64,000 nt of DNA from Astropecten irregularis (lineage: Eukaryota; Echinodermata; Asteroidea; Paxillosida; Astropectinidae). Below, piece by piece: positions 24,601 to 31,875 of the stretch (its first letter is position 1; every line of letters begins with the position of its first letter). Where the stretch lies: assembly GCA_963971285.1 (NCBI GenBank), contig OZ020248.1, positions 11,470,001 through 11,534,000 on the forward strand. The letters are read 5' to 3'. Under the pieces are notes generated by a model that saw only the letters and a program-made list of their open reading frames with translations, had not been told where the DNA came from and did not search any database. A program made the translations under genes and the position numbers.

Positions 24601-27600
24601 CACAACTTCGGTATTAAGTTGTTGCTCATTTTTTCTACAGAAAATTAACTTTTGGTCTTTAAAGTGGTTTTATAAGATGCGTCAATAAATGAAGATCACC
24701 TACATGAGTTCAAATATGTGTTGGCATTTTTAAAATTAATAAAAAATAGGCAAATCTGGACAAGTCTGAGCACAAAGTGACTGAAATAGTTCAAGTAGTC
24801 GCTTGGGGGTTGTATTGCCTCGTAACCCTAGGCTAAGGTCCCAGTCCCCATGTCAGTTATATACAATCATCGCAAATAAATTGAACTAATTATAAGACAT
24901 CATCATTAATGTACGACTTGAAATGCAGAGCTATGTATGTAGTATTTGCAAGGATCGTTACAACCATGGACCTATATTAACCATGATTGGGACCATGCAC
25001 AGTTATCAGAGTTTGCGATGATACCCTTGTCCACCATAGTGATCATTATACTCCATGCAGCTTCAATAGCGCTCCGCACTAATGACGTCGCGTCACAAAA
25101 TCCCCGGATGTCAGACAAACATTGACTCCCACACGTAGTGTACATGCACGCGCACACCCACCCCCGTATGCATGGTTGCAATGTTTGTTTGAGGTCCGGT
25201 GCTATGTTTAGTGCAAGTGCGGAGCACTATTGGAAATATTCCTGTAGCGTACATGAACTTACTGCTCTAGCTGCCAACCCAGCACTCGACGCTCAGCAGT
25301 CTATACAGTCCTATTCAGTTTTCAAGATAGACCTACATGTACATGTACATGGCAGTGTACTGTCAAATTTAATTCTCTCCAGTTGCTCATGTAATGAGCT
25401 CAATAATGAGCCATGGTTACTATCCATGATAAAGATTAAGGCAGTGTATATTTTGCCGGCACCGGCAATCTTCCTACAAAAGCTATTTTGCAGTTTCCAT
25501 TGCCCATTGGAATTTGCAATAGGCTACATACTAGAACGTACCTAAAATATCCTAAAGTTAGAGAAAGCAGGCCAGCATAGTCAACGAGAAGAATGCATGA
25601 CGATGCCAGCAAAATATACACTTCGTACTCTACCAAGAAACAATACGCTAGGGGCCTAGCCCTAACACTAGTTAGAGGGCTAGGCCTAGCTCCTAAAGCT
25701 AAACTAAGTCCTAGGCCTATTGGCATTGCTGCTTTTTCATCTCTTCAAACTATGACGTATAACTTTTCATTAGGGATCATTCAACAGCTTTCCATCATTG
25801 TTAAATTCAATTCCATTAAATGTCAGCATGTTCAAATCAAGAACTTGTCCATCTCTTCAAAAACAAAGTGACACCATATATCGATAGGCATAGACTAAAG
25901 TCTTTCCTCGTCTACGTCAGAACAAAAAAAAGGATACGTGATGCCCCTAAAATTAGTCCCACTTACTGGGCCGTTAGAGCTACTTTTTCTTACTTCATCG
26001 GTCGTGCTAATGAAGTCAAAAATCGTAAAACATGATGTAGCAGGTCCTATTATGGAAAGAATTCCACTGATGACCATAATTTGTACACAACTCTATGGAA
26101 CCAACAGAGGGCGTTTTGAGCAAGATGGCTGCCGCTATATTGGAAGTGTACAATTTGTAGGTAAAAAAACCCTGTAAAACTCACTTTTCAGATATGCTAC
26201 GCAAGTTTTCCACACCTAGGATTGAAGTTCATCATAATTTGTATCCAATAAGTTAACTCTTGAAGGATATAATCCTTTTTCCGTAATGGTCATCAGTGGA
26301 ATTCTTTCCCCTATTATTATTAATAATCATCATCCCATATATAAATCACAAGGAAAATTTCAATATTTATGTTGACAACTACAACTCGGAACTCAAGATC
26401 AGTCTGCAAATTTGCCGCACATTGTGGCGCGCTCAACGGGCATCGACGTTTATGCAAATTAATTAACTTTATTATTAGAGACCAAAACTTTTGACAATAC
26501 AATCATGTAATCGTTATGCCTTTACGAAGTGGCTTGATGAGGCTAGGCTTGGGATTATTTTTTATTTCACTAACGCCATTTTGTGTCATAAATAAATCGA
26601 AGGGCTTGAAATATCTGGCGAAGCTGAAGTCTTTCTTCAGCATCTTCATGTACAGAGCCTGAAAAATTCTTGTCTATCACTCCATCCACAGTACAGTATG
26701 CACCGGCGCCGTGAACTTAGCGGAACGCAGACAGCCGACGGCGAATTTCACAACTTTAAAGTTTAAGTTTTCATTCCCGGTGCTCATTTCAAAATGGTGT
26801 TAAATCAAAGCATGTGTTATGTATACATGCACAGTTTATTCTTGACACTATCAGAACTCACGCGTGCAACTTTGAGTCCCGGGCGGTGGGCATTTAGTGA
26901 ACTTCAACTTGTTCCGCTCAATGGATTCGGTCGCCAACAAAATTTAAAAAAAATATGATATCCAATTTCTACGACATTTATCCTGAAACGGACTGGGACG
27001 AAAAGTGTCACGGTTAATTTGATGGTTGTATACAGCTTTGTATATTCTGTGGACATTATGGAAACATTATATAAATATCACGTCCATGCATGCTCGAATC
27101 ATCCAGGGACCAATTTCATTATAGAACTGCTTATAAGCACAAAATTTGTTTAAAGGTATCAAACCGAAACAGAAATGTTCACAGATTTACGTATAACTTA
27201 CAGGACGGTATGAAGATGTTGGTGGTAGAAATTCAGGCTGAACATATGCCGTTAATATTTTTCCGCCTGAAATGGTGTAATTTATCCAGAAATTAGCACG
27301 ACCGAAAATCTTTTTGATCTTATAAAAGATCAAAAATAAAAGAGAAAAGACTTAAAAAATACTGTTAGCCGTTTTCACTCTTTTCTCAAAAAGTGGGCAC
27401 CGTATGGGACTGAAACTTTCACAGATGACTTTTACTGTATATCTGTCTTGATAATTTTGCACATGAATCTGTACTTCTTTGACAAAAACCAAAGTATGAT
27501 ACTACCGTTAATGCATGAACGGTCTTTCTTGATCAAATTCAAAGGCGGATTCCAACAAAATTCCATGTGATTTTTTAGTTTGTTTACTGCTTTTGAATAA

Positions 27601-29622
27601 ATTCGGCCATTGTTTGTTGAGCATAACATTCTCAAAGAGTTTTACTGAGGCATACTGATTTTATTAACCACAGTTTTGATGCTTAACTTTTAAGCAATGT
27701 TGTTGCTTAAGCAGCTTTTTTTGTGAAATTGGCCCCATCGATTCGAACATTGAAAACCCCCAAATGGCTCCGATCCATAGCAAGTAGCAAGACCGCTTGC
27801 CGTTTTCTGCTTTTGTTTATAATGTAAACATCGTTTGTACAAACATGCAAAGGTAAACGGCATAGCAGGGCAGACAGATTGTCCCACCGCAAACAAGTCA
27901 TACATGAACAACCAACATGGCAGGATACCCATATCAATAAGTTGATATACAGAAAAAGATGTTCGGCTACTTCGGCATAACCTACTGAAAGATCGGTTGG
28001 TGTAAATGAAAACTTCAACCTGTCATTCGCATCACTTGTTTTTATTTCACTAGAAAGAAACCGACGTTTATTTCCGAGGGCCCTGGGAAATTGCGCCTTT
28101 GAAATTGCGCCTGAAACAGGCGTTATGCTGCATGCCTGTATTTAAAGGGAGCATTATTTATAGGATTTGCAAAGATGTGCGTTTTGGCTGAATTTGGTAC
28201 TTAAACAGAAGTGAAGGTCTTAAACTTCCTTACATACGTTGTGTTACGTACCTTTTTACGCAATGTTCATCTGGATAGCAGAAAAACGGCCGAAATAACC
28301 CCCGGCTCCGAACCCGTCATTCACGGTTACACCACGACGAACAATCTTTTTAAAAGACACTAAAATCTTGATTTCCTTGAAAAACCCAGCATCTGATGAA
28401 CCAAGATTTCCCATGGTGACTGTTTGCATTGTTTACGAACTGTTGAGTCCATTTTCTGTCTCAAACTCAATAATCTTGTTTGGAGGCCTTTCAAATCCTG
28501 TACGCTGCCTTTATATAAGTTTAACCATCGCGCATAGATTACATGTAGTTCGAAATGTAACTTTATCAGTCAGCCTCTGGCCACCAAAACTCCCTACAAA
28601 TCGTCATTTCCGATATAATATAGCCAGTGTGTAATTTAACTATATTCCCCATAAGATAACGATTTCGAAACTTACCATTAATATTTTGGGGACTATTCAC
28701 AACAATTCCCCGTTTTATCCTAGCCATGACATTACAAACAAATAGCAGGTTATATTACGGCGGGATTGACCATGAACTGCCCAATTAATTTTGCCGGTCT
28801 CCCTCTTTTTCTTCTCGTTTTTAGTCTCTCTCCCCCCTCTTTATCTTGATTTCTCTTTTCTTTCTTTCTTTTTTTTTTTTTTGCTGAAAGAACTTAGAGG
28901 TGTACTCCCCCACGCCAATTTGATTGCCCCTCTATACCGTTCAAAAAATGTCGAGGCTAGGCAAAATTGTAAGATCCGGATTTGGGGTAATTCGGTGGAC
29001 AAGTGGTTCACACGAGGGAAAGGCAAGGTTTCTATAAAGTTATAGAAAAGGGAAAGCAAGTTTTTATAGCTTTTACTGCTCCCAAACGATTTTGTGACTT
29101 TCAGCAAAAGTCCTAAAAACTCTATATTTAAGACATTTCTCCAGCATTTCAGTGAAAAAATACAGTTTTCTAACCTGCTTGTTGCATTTTTATTGGACAA
29201 AAACCAAAGTATATACCTTTAAATAGACGTATATACAGGGTGTCCCAGAAAAAAACGCAACACTGTGTCGGGCAGATTAAACTGTTTATCGCTTCAACAT
29301 TCAGCTTTATGAGATACAACCATGTATTGGCTATCATCATGTAAAATGGACTGAAATTGGCCACGATTCTGATTCCAGAATAAGTGGTCAATGCACACAA
29401 TGGTGATAGCCAATTGGCTGTAGTCTTTTCCTTCCTCCATGATATCTGAATCTTGAAGTGATAAACAGTTTAATTTTAATATAATTGTTCTCGACACAAC
29501 ATGTGACGTTTTTTGGGACACCCTGTATAATTATTTGGCTTACCGCATTTTACTTCCGGTATCAACATCGCCGTTACCAGAAGCATGACAAATTGAAGGA
29601 TCAGATGCGTCCATCTTCCCAT
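558..29622 (-). CDS. Fibropellin-like secreted CUB/EGF-repeat protein (3' end off window)
   Basis: Exons in transcript order: 29544-29622, 24218-24334, 23449-23778, 22948-23034, 21749-21862, 21148-21261, 20310-20435, 18909-19022, 17990-18103, 16993-17106, 16478-16591, 15504-15617, 14796-14909, 13199-13312, 12327-12440, 11544-11657, 10038-10151, 7990-8103, 7532-7645, 6422-6535, 5759-5872, 4652-4768, 3853-3969, 2377-2490, 1368-1481, 558-671. All are bounded by AG/GT and all junctions are phase 1, so they join into one frame of 3,139 nt (1,046 codons plus one base). The order is signal peptide (residues 1-26), EGF (27-65), CUB (66-175), half-EGF (176-204), then 22 EGF modules. Signal-EGF-CUB-EGF array is the layout of sea urchin fibropellins, apical-lamina/hyaline-layer matrix proteins that end in an avidin-like domain. 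That end would lie left of position 1 and is not seen. Several modules carry DIDEC-type calcium-binding starts and Asn/Asp hydroxylation motifs. The coding potential is certain; the exact fibropellin subtype is inference. A Notch-like or other EGF matrix protein is the alternative, but the N-terminal CUB argues against Notch. Confidence 0.85.
911..1280 (+). mobile_element. MITE family 3 (AAGGTATAATACATGATTGG)
   Basis: Left end TTAAAGGTATAATACATGATTGG; its right half resembles family 1, suggesting a shared origin. Other copies: 15713 and 17205 (broken, inside the tandem duplication), 41470-41648, 43030-43372, 47164-47508. Confidence 0.8.
1368..1481 (-). CDS. Fibropellin-like exon 25: EGF module
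   Basis: A 114-bp exon with [15 protein letters not shown], hydroxylation-type motif [10 protein letters not shown] and end AWTGVDC. Donor is GTGAGT. Confidence 0.88.
1585..1880. mobile_element. tRNA-derived SINE (family B), rearranged pair
   Basis: Two opposed partial heads form a hairpin (GACTGGAGCGGGATTCGAAC ... complement) between 1650 and 1740. Confidence 0.8.
1914..2106 (+). mobile_element. TTAA MITE family 1, truncated copy
   Basis: Left terminal repeat and left half only; broken after the GATCTTTTAAA segment. Confidence 0.8.
2377..2490 (-). CDS. Fibropellin-like exon 24: EGF module
   Basis: A 114-bp exon with [15 protein letters not shown], hydroxylation-type motif [10 protein letters not shown] and end EWTGDRC. 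Confidence 0.88.
2745..2876. mobile_element. Short foldback element AATGGGAGACTT
   Basis: Ends AATGGGAGACTTATGAGAAC / GTTCTCAAAAGTCTCCCATT around ACGCGCACGC-rich loops. Second copy at 13497-13621. Confidence 0.8.
3853..3969 (-). CDS. Fibropellin-like exon 23: EGF module
   Basis: A 117-bp exon with [15 protein letters not shown], one extra residue between C3 and C4, and end GWTGDIC. Donor is GTAAGA. Confidence 0.88.
4070..4545. mobile_element. tRNA-derived SINE (family C) in inverted arrangement
   Basis: On the plus strand 4288-4440 has a tRNA-like head (AAGTGCGTTAGGCACTCGCC, B box GGGTTCGATCCC) and tail GGTTTTTCTCCGGGTTCTCCGG. An opposed tail lies at 4180-4270 and another head complement at 4517-4545. 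An AAT microsatellite precedes it (4018-4040). Confidence 0.8.
4652..4768 (-). CDS. Fibropellin-like exon 22: EGF module
   Basis: A 117-bp exon with [16 protein letters not shown] (one extra residue between C1 and C2) and end GWTGENC. It is too short for a long ORF because of nearby stops. Confidence 0.88.
4908..5206. mobile_element. Inverted-repeat element GGGCCCAATTTCATGGAATC
   Basis: About 300 bp; right end GATTCCATGAAATTTGGCCC is the near-perfect complement. Intronic. Confidence 0.85.
5759..5872 (-). CDS. Fibropellin-like exon 21: EGF module
   Basis: A 114-bp exon with [15 protein letters not shown], motif [10 protein letters not shown] and end GYTDTNC. The usual Gly before C6 is replaced (TDT rather than TG). 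Confidence 0.9.
5975..6303 (+). mobile_element. TTAA MITE family 1, degraded copy
   Basis: Interior and right terminal repeat are recognisable; the left end is eroded. Confidence 0.75.
6422..6535 (-). CDS. Fibropellin-like exon 20: calcium-binding EGF module
   Basis: A 114-bp exon with the classical DIDEC calcium-binding start, [12 protein letters not shown], hydroxylation motif [10 protein letters not shown] and end GWNGSNC. Confidence 0.9.
7043..7299. mobile_element. MITE family 5 (CTCGGCTCCGGCTCAGGCTC)
   Basis: Long inverted ends GGGCCCTTTTCCAAACCTCG / GAGATTTGGAAAAGGGCC with CGGCTC repeats. Other copies: 13936-14176, 42129-42490, 48344-48566, 61617-61858; a diverged relative is at 18705-18895. 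Confidence 0.85.
7532..7645 (-). CDS. Fibropellin-like exon 19: EGF module
   Basis: A 114-bp exon with [15 protein letters not shown], hydroxylation-type motif [10 protein letters not shown] and end GWSGIQC. The acceptor follows a long T-run (A-run on the plus strand at 7654-7670). Confidence 0.9.
7990..8103 (-). CDS. Fibropellin-like exon 18: EGF module
   Basis: A 114-bp exon with [15 protein letters not shown] and end GISGDRC. Donor is GTAAGG. Confidence 0.9.
8157..8310 (-). mobile_element. tRNA-derived SINE (family B) fragment
   Basis: GTGAACAAAGAAAAATTGAC followed by the tRNA-like complement and CCTAGGTTGGTGGTGTCCC. Confidence 0.8.
8321..8724 (+). mobile_element. MITE family 4 (TTAAAGGGTGGCTGCAAT)
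   Basis: 404 bp with inverted ends TTAAAGGGTGGCTGCAAT / ATTGCAGCCACCCTTAA. A second, inverted copy is at 12696-13106. Confidence 0.9.
8745..9085. mobile_element. Cluster of tRNA-derived SINE (family B) pieces
   Basis: At least two incomplete heads (8780-8860, 8990-9060), one folded back on itself. Confidence 0.75.
9097..9465 (+). mobile_element. TTAA MITE family 1, full copy
   Basis: Both TTAA borders and both 20-bp inverted ends are present with few changes. Confidence 0.9.
9811..9947. mobile_element. Palindromic element, GATTTCACAAAACTCAT type
   Basis: Short hairpin with ends GGGTCGATTTCACAAAACTC / GGGCTTCATGAAATCGACACC; a related copy is at 12543-12683. Confidence 0.75.
10038..10151 (-). 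CDS. Fibropellin-like exon 17: EGF module
   Basis: A 114-bp exon with [15 protein letters not shown], glycosylation sequon NCT and end GWDGPHC. Donor is GTAAGT. Confidence 0.9.
10859..11460. mobile_element. MITE family 2 split by a family-1 insertion
   Basis: Family 2 has ends GGGGCCAATTTCATAGAGCT and inner GCTTAAGCA words. Here its halves are separated by a family-1 copy (10881-11265) inserted at the TTAA of GCTTAAGCA, with TTAA on both sides. Confidence 0.88.
10881..11265 (+). mobile_element. TTAA MITE family 1, nested in family 2
   Basis: Left border GCTTAAGG and right border CCTTTAAGC leave an intact GCTTAAGCATGAAAAG site if one TTAA is removed. Confidence 0.9.
11544..11657 (-). CDS. 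Fibropellin-like exon 16: EGF module
   Basis: A 114-bp exon with [15 protein letters not shown] and end GFNGTIC. The INEC start is a variant calcium-binding signature. The intron 5' of this exon carries the CCATGG minisatellite. Confidence 0.9.
11735..12245. repeat. 22-bp minisatellite (CTCCACCATGGCTGGCTTTGGC)n
   Basis: About 20 units, mostly 22 bp, each with CCATGG; some units carry an insertion with ATATCATGGCGTGC. It is in the intron between EGF exons 15 and 16. The repeat opens reading frames on both strands that are not genes. Confidence 0.93.
12327..12440 (-). CDS. Fibropellin-like exon 15: calcium-binding EGF module
   Basis: A 114-bp exon beginning with the calcium-binding signature IDEC, core [10 protein letters not shown]. 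It has a hydroxylation-type motif [10 protein letters not shown] and ends GYEGSNC. Confidence 0.9.
12543..12683. mobile_element. Palindromic element, related to 9811-9947
   Basis: Shares GATGCATTGCAGCCCTACGT and the GAAATCGGCCCC end; directly precedes the family-4 MITE. Confidence 0.75.
12696..13106 (-). mobile_element. MITE family 4, inverted copy
   Basis: 411 bp, clearly the reverse complement of the 8321-8724 element over its length, with the same ends and TTAA borders. Confidence 0.9.
13199..13312 (-). CDS. Fibropellin-like exon 14: EGF module
   Basis: A 114-bp phase 1-1 exon with [15 protein letters not shown] and end SYVTGTHC. The acceptor (ATGTTGAAG) has a poor pyrimidine tract, so efficient recognition may need exon enhancers. 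Confidence 0.83.
13497..13621. mobile_element. Short foldback element AATGGGAGACTT, copy 2
   Basis: Ends CCAATGGGAGACTTTGGAGA / TCTCCAAAGTCTCCCATTG; arms of about 45 bp. Confidence 0.85.
13936..14176. mobile_element. MITE family 5 copy
   Basis: Ends with ACGAAACGGTGGCTCAGG and TTTGGAAAAGACCC. Confidence 0.8.
14286..14678. mobile_element. MITE with GGGCGGCCCCTTTTT ends
   Basis: Left ...GTGGTTCTCATTTCCGACCG and right ...GAAATGAGAACCACAGTATT form inverted ends, with CCGACCC-type inner repeats. Confidence 0.8.
14796..14909 (-). CDS. Fibropellin-like exon 13: EGF module
   Basis: A 114-bp phase 1-1 exon with [15 protein letters not shown] and end GYTGIIC. Donor is GTAACC. Confidence 0.88.
15180..15478 (-). 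mobile_element. tRNA-derived SINE (family A), minus-strand copy
   Basis: Same head and tail as 35880-36115, reversed. It lies at the left part of the tandem duplication unit. Confidence 0.85.
15504..15617 (-). CDS. Fibropellin-like exon 12: EGF module A, copy 1
   Basis: A 114-bp exon with [15 protein letters not shown] and end GWRGQQC. It carries Glu where the duplicate carries Gly before C3; the Gly form is the family norm, so this copy is the diverged one (inference). Confidence 0.9.
16088..16425. mobile_element. Palindromic element GCGGCCGATTTCACGAAACG
   Basis: About 340 bp, rich in GACGCGTCTTAGGA words; right end GCGTTTCGTGAAATCGGCCCC. The duplicated copy is at 17600-17935. Confidence 0.85.
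16478..16591 (-). CDS. Fibropellin-like exon 11: EGF module B, copy 1
   Basis: A 114-bp exon with core [15 protein letters not shown]. The acceptor is AACCTGCAG with a modest pyrimidine tract. An upstream in-frame extension through LEPAD is open but would give a non-standard length, so the CTGCAG acceptor is preferred. Confidence 0.88.
16786..16970 (-). mobile_element. tRNA-derived SINE (family A), duplicated copy
   Basis: Counterpart of the 15180-15478 copy, brought along by the tandem duplication; lacks the far tail. Confidence 0.85.
16993..17106 (-). CDS. Fibropellin-like exon 10: EGF module A, copy 2
   Basis: A 114-bp exon with [15 protein letters not shown] and end GWRGQQC. It differs from the copy at 15504-15617 by three bases: one silent, and two in one codon that change Glu to Gly. 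The hydroxylation motif [10 protein letters not shown] is present. Confidence 0.9.
17990..18103 (-). CDS. Fibropellin-like exon 9: EGF module B, copy 2
   Basis: A 114-bp exon with [15 protein letters not shown] and end EWTGARC. Its protein is identical to the module at 16478-16591; six nucleotide differences are all silent. It is part of the 1.5-kb tandem duplication. Confidence 0.9.
18909..19022 (-). CDS. Fibropellin-like exon 8: EGF module
   Basis: A 114-bp phase 1-1 exon with [15 protein letters not shown] and end GFSGDRC. The donor GTAAGA is clear. Confidence 0.88.
19150..19710. mobile_element. Long foldback element in fibropellin-like intron
   Basis: Arms include AACTCAAGTTTGAGGGATGA / CATCCCTCAAATTTGAGTTG, GATCTATGAACGGTGAAACT / its complement, and TTCCTCTTTACAATGATGTG / CACATCATTGTAAAGAGGAA. 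Each arm is roughly 200 bp. Confidence 0.82.
19808..20166 (-). mobile_element. TTAA MITE family 1, full copy
   Basis: TTAA borders; the right inverted repeat is shortened (ACCAATTACCTTTAA). Confidence 0.88.
20310..20435 (-). CDS. Fibropellin-like exon 7: EGF module with long N-terminal lead
   Basis: A 126-bp exon, longer than the usual 114 bp. It begins [12 protein letters not shown] and ends GWIGPEC, with an extra residue between C3 and C4. A second in-phase acceptor six bases downstream (exon end 20429) would remove two residues; both keep the frame. Confidence 0.8.
20532..20710 (-). mobile_element. TTAA MITE family 1, truncated copy
   Basis: Right half only, without terminal repeats; it lies upstream of exon 7. 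Confidence 0.75.
20712..20990. mobile_element. Foldback element, relative of 38100-38465
   Basis: Shares CAGAGATGGGTATTGCTATG and the AGATTTAACTC end. Confidence 0.75.
21148..21261 (-). CDS. Fibropellin-like exon 6: EGF module
   Basis: A 114-bp phase 1-1 exon with core [15 protein letters not shown] and end GFTGERC. It is the sister of the module at 21749-21862. Donor is GTGAGT. Confidence 0.88.
21749..21862 (-). CDS. Fibropellin-like exon 5: EGF module
   Basis: A 114-bp phase 1-1 exon with core [15 protein letters not shown] and C-terminal GYAGQRC. It is closely related to the next exon (24 of 37 aligned residues identical), suggesting an older local duplication. Confidence 0.88.
21941..22172. 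mobile_element. MITE family 2 copy
   Basis: Starts GGGGCCAATTTCATAGAGCT and carries the GCTTAAG words; the right end is degraded. Confidence 0.75.
22290..22620. repeat. Dispersed repeat GAAAAGCCTTGCCGGGTCTG, copy 1
   Basis: About 300 bp, clearly related to 51218-51510; ends suggest an inverted-repeat element (GAAAAGCC / GGCTTTTC). Confidence 0.75.
22948..23034 (-). CDS. Fibropellin-like exon 4: truncated four-cysteine EGF-like module
   Basis: An 87-bp phase 1-1 exon of 29 residues, from GFECDW to NYTCQ, with four cysteines. Spacing resembles C1-C4 of an EGF, with no C5-C6 half. Acceptor is TTGACTAG and donor is GTGACA, which is weaker than the others. It joins the CUB to the EGF array in frame. 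It could act as a linker module. Confidence 0.7.
23310..23436 (-). mobile_element. TTAA MITE family 1 fragment abutting the CUB exon
   Basis: An internally deleted copy. Its broken end is 12 bases from the CUB exon. Confidence 0.8.
23449..23778 (-). CDS. Fibropellin-like exon 3: CUB domain
   Basis: A single 330-bp exon encodes a CUB domain of about 110 residues. It starts [18 protein letters not shown], has the paired EDCLYHI segment, and ends GWRVEYET. Only two cysteines (first disulfide pair) are seen; the second CUB cysteine pair appears absent. Calcium-site residues of typical CUBs (E..D..D) are partly recognisable around LKDYLYV. N-glycosylation sequons are present (NAS, NNS, NIS, NDS). 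The donor GTAAGC lies 12 bp from transposon-derived sequence. Confidence 0.9.
24218..24334 (-). CDS. Fibropellin-like exon 2: first EGF module
   Basis: Encodes [13 protein letters not shown] and a full six-cysteine EGF ending in TFTGANC. It has a polypyrimidine/TTTTAG acceptor and GTAAGT donor and is 117 bp. It sits between the signal peptide and the CUB, as in fibropellins. A Thr just before C3 (GATC) fits the O-fucosylation consensus. Confidence 0.85.
25067..25235. mobile_element. Inverted-repeat element AATAGCGCTCCGCACT, copy 1
   Basis: Ends CAATAGCGCTCCGCACTAAT and AAGTGCGGAGCACTATTG; contains TGACGTC and ACACGTAGTGTACATG. Confidence 0.82.
27106..27736. mobile_element. MITE family 2 split by a family-1 insertion
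   Basis: Outer ends GGGACCAATTTCATTATAGAACTGC and its complement near 27722-27736; a family-1 copy sits inside. Confidence 0.85.
27150..27511 (-). mobile_element. TTAA MITE family 1, nested in family 2
   Basis: TTAA borders on both sides; the left terminal repeat has lost several bases. Confidence 0.85.
29234..29530. mobile_element. Mariner-like MITE, copy 1
   Basis: Ends ACAGGGTGTCCCAGAAAAAA / TTTTTTGGGACACCCTGTA, a known mariner-type terminus style; no transposase. Confidence 0.8.
29544..29622 (-). CDS. Fibropellin-like exon 1: start codon and signal peptide
   Basis: The ATG (29622-29620) opens 26 codons beginning MGRWTH, then a hydrophobic run ([15 protein letters not shown]) typical of a signal-peptide core, ending at Cys plus one base before donor GTAAGC. 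The phase-1 end matches all downstream modules. No other upstream exon is needed. An ATG inside the hydrophobic core (Met13) is a less likely start. Confidence 0.8.
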
Positions 29623-30502
29623 ATTGGACTCTGTCAGTTCTTCCTTAACAATTATTGAAGAAAACAGCGCTGACGCTACAACAGGTTGATACTAATCAGT
29701 CCAAGGGGTCTACGACGTCCATAAACTGTCCAGAACGGTGGTACACGAGACACCAATAATTAAGAAGGTGCGACTAGTATACAGTTTCCAACCGTTTGGA
29801 AGTTTATGATCCAGTCACTCACAACATACATCAATAAGGTACGATATCCAGACCACACGATTCTGGCTCCGTCTTAAGATACTCCAAGGGGTTCAAAGTC
29901 TAAGAACTACCACAAATGGATTCGGTATAATGCTGTTTTTTTCAAAAGAAACTTCTGCAAGATTAATCTTGCAACTGAATTCATTACTTCCCTATTACTA
30001 CAGTACAGAATCTCTGTCCTTGGACGGCCCATCCATTTATATTCAACGGTGACTTATGTATATATACACCCAGCATTGGTGTTTGTGTACCGTTGCATGG
30101 ATGGGCGTTAACAATAAGATTCGACAAGTGATTATGTCAGAATACAATGGGTAACGACGTAACGGGGGATGACTGTAGATTCTATGGTTGGAAAGGTATA
30201 GCGAGAATTAAATCCCGGCTGAAAATGGAGCAAGGCCGGACGAGACTGCATGGGAGCTCTCAGTGAAAGGGCAAATCCATGGGCCGATACGGCAAGCTAT
30301 ATTCTTGGTTTTGGGCGCGGTCCGGACCCGATTCAAGTAGGTCCTCTAAATTTCTAAGCAGAAACATTGTTTGCTTGGAGTTAGGAGGGTCTGAACCGTC
30401 TGATGCGTTTCGATCCTATCCCCCTTCAAATTCTCTGCCTTTAGACCGATGTTGTTCCCGTGGATGGGGTCGTTTATATAATAATACACTGTCATTATGA
30501 TA

Positions 30503-30867
30503 TTAAAGGTAGTATCATACTTTGGTGAGAAACCAAAACAGAAATGTTCACAGATTTACGTATAACTTATACAGGGTATGAAGATTGTGGTAGAAACATA
30601 CCGTTAAAATGTTTCCGCCTGAAATGGTGTATTTATCCAGAGATAAGTAAAACAACGACCGAAAATCTTTTTGATCTTTAAAAAGATCAAAGGTAAAAGA
30701 GAAAAGACAAAAAATTATGTGGCTGTTTTTCACTGTTAAGTTCTCAAAAAGTGGGCACCGTATGGGACTGAAATTTTCACAGATGAAGTAACTGTATCTG
30801 ACGTGATGTTTTTGCCCGTGAATCTGTATTTCTTTGATAAAAACCAAAGTATGATATATACCTTTAA
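30503..30867 (-). mobile_element. TTAA MITE family 1, full copy
   Basis: Both TTAA borders are present, in the intergenic region between the fibropellin-like gene and VPS35L. Confidence 0.9.
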
Positions 30868-31326
30868 AGGTCATTTTGGCTGATGAGCAGTTTGCAGCAG
30901 TTTATTCATTACTTGCAAAACATTGAGGAGTGATTCCGTGAGTGCTTATTTGACTGTTTTGACAGATTAAAGATGAACTGACCGTATCAGTATGAAAAAA
31001 ATGAAACTGAAGTAATTACCGGGTGCGAAATAATTTAGAATGGATCAGTAGGCCAAAGCTATTATGTTCAACATGAGCTCTATTTTCTTTGATAAAATCC
31101 AAAGTGTGATACTACCTTTCAGTCAGTCAGCCTATATCATTGATAGCTGTCATCTCGACGGAAATTTAGGGCAAAAGAATTAAATGGAAATGAAAAATAA
31201 TGTTTACATATTCTTGATAATTATTATTATTGTCAAGTTAATGAGCAATTGAAAAAATTGACAAAAGTTTGGAGGCCGTTTTTCTTTTAGTGGCAGAGTT
31301 CAGTTGGCCTAAGCAGGTATACACCT

Positions 31327-31667
31327 TTAAAGGTAATATCATACTTTGGTATTATTTTGTCAAAGAAATACAGATTCATGGGCAAAAATATCAAGGACTA
31401 TATATACAGTAACACTCATCTGTAAAAATGTCAGTCCCATACGGTGCCCACTTTTTGAGAAAACAGTGAAAAACAGCCACAGTATTTTTTAAGTGTTTTT
31501 TCTTTTATTTTTGATTTTTAAAAAAGATAAATACACCATTTCAAGCGGAAAAATATTAACGGTAGGTTTCTACCACCATCATCTTTATACCCTGTAAGTT
31601 ATACGTAAATCTGTGAATATTTCTGTTTTGGTTTCCCGCCGTTACCAAAGTATGAAACTATCTTTAA
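31327..31667 (+). mobile_element. TTAA MITE family 1, full copy
   Basis: Both TTAA borders; small central deletion. Confidence 0.9.
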
Positions 31668-31675
31668 ATCAGGGG

Positions 31676-31875
31676 CGGATCCCTGGATTTCTTTCCCTTT
31701 TTTTTTTAAATATGGAGAAGGAGAGAGACTCAAAAAGATAAGAAAAAGAGGGGACGACAAAATTAATTGGGTAGTTCACGTCGGGCCCGCCGTATTTAGC
31801 TAGTCTGATCGACCCGAAAGTGGTGCATTTTATTTCCACGCCCCCCTTTTTTTTTGGCAAATCCTGGATCCCCTG
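31676..31875. mobile_element. Inverted-repeat element CAGGGGCGGATCC
   Basis: Ends CAGGGGCGGATCCCTGGATT / AAATCCTGGATCCCCTG. A fragment of the same family is at 46393-46500. No clear target duplication. Confidence 0.7.

Larger units (their letters stand above)
24335..29543 (-). other. Intron 1 of the fibropellin-like gene
   Basis: A 5.2-kb intron with no coding signal. It contains a foldback element (about 24430-24878), a GCGCTCCGCACT element (25067-25235), a stretch rich in CTAGGCCTAG words (25647-25722), a nested MITE pair (27106-27736) and a mariner-like element just before exon 1 (29234-29530). A copy of a repeat also present at 41317-41420 lies at about 28370-28500. Confidence 0.6.

Noticed and set aside
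26119-26148. Start codon in CAAGATGGCTGCCGC as a new gene
   Set aside because: The frame stops after ten codons and the segment looks like repeat DNA in intron 1 of the fibropellin-like gene.
558-29622. Notch receptor
   Set aside because: An N-terminal CUB domain and the signal-EGF-CUB order are not found in Notch; no LNR, transmembrane or ankyrin parts are in the window.
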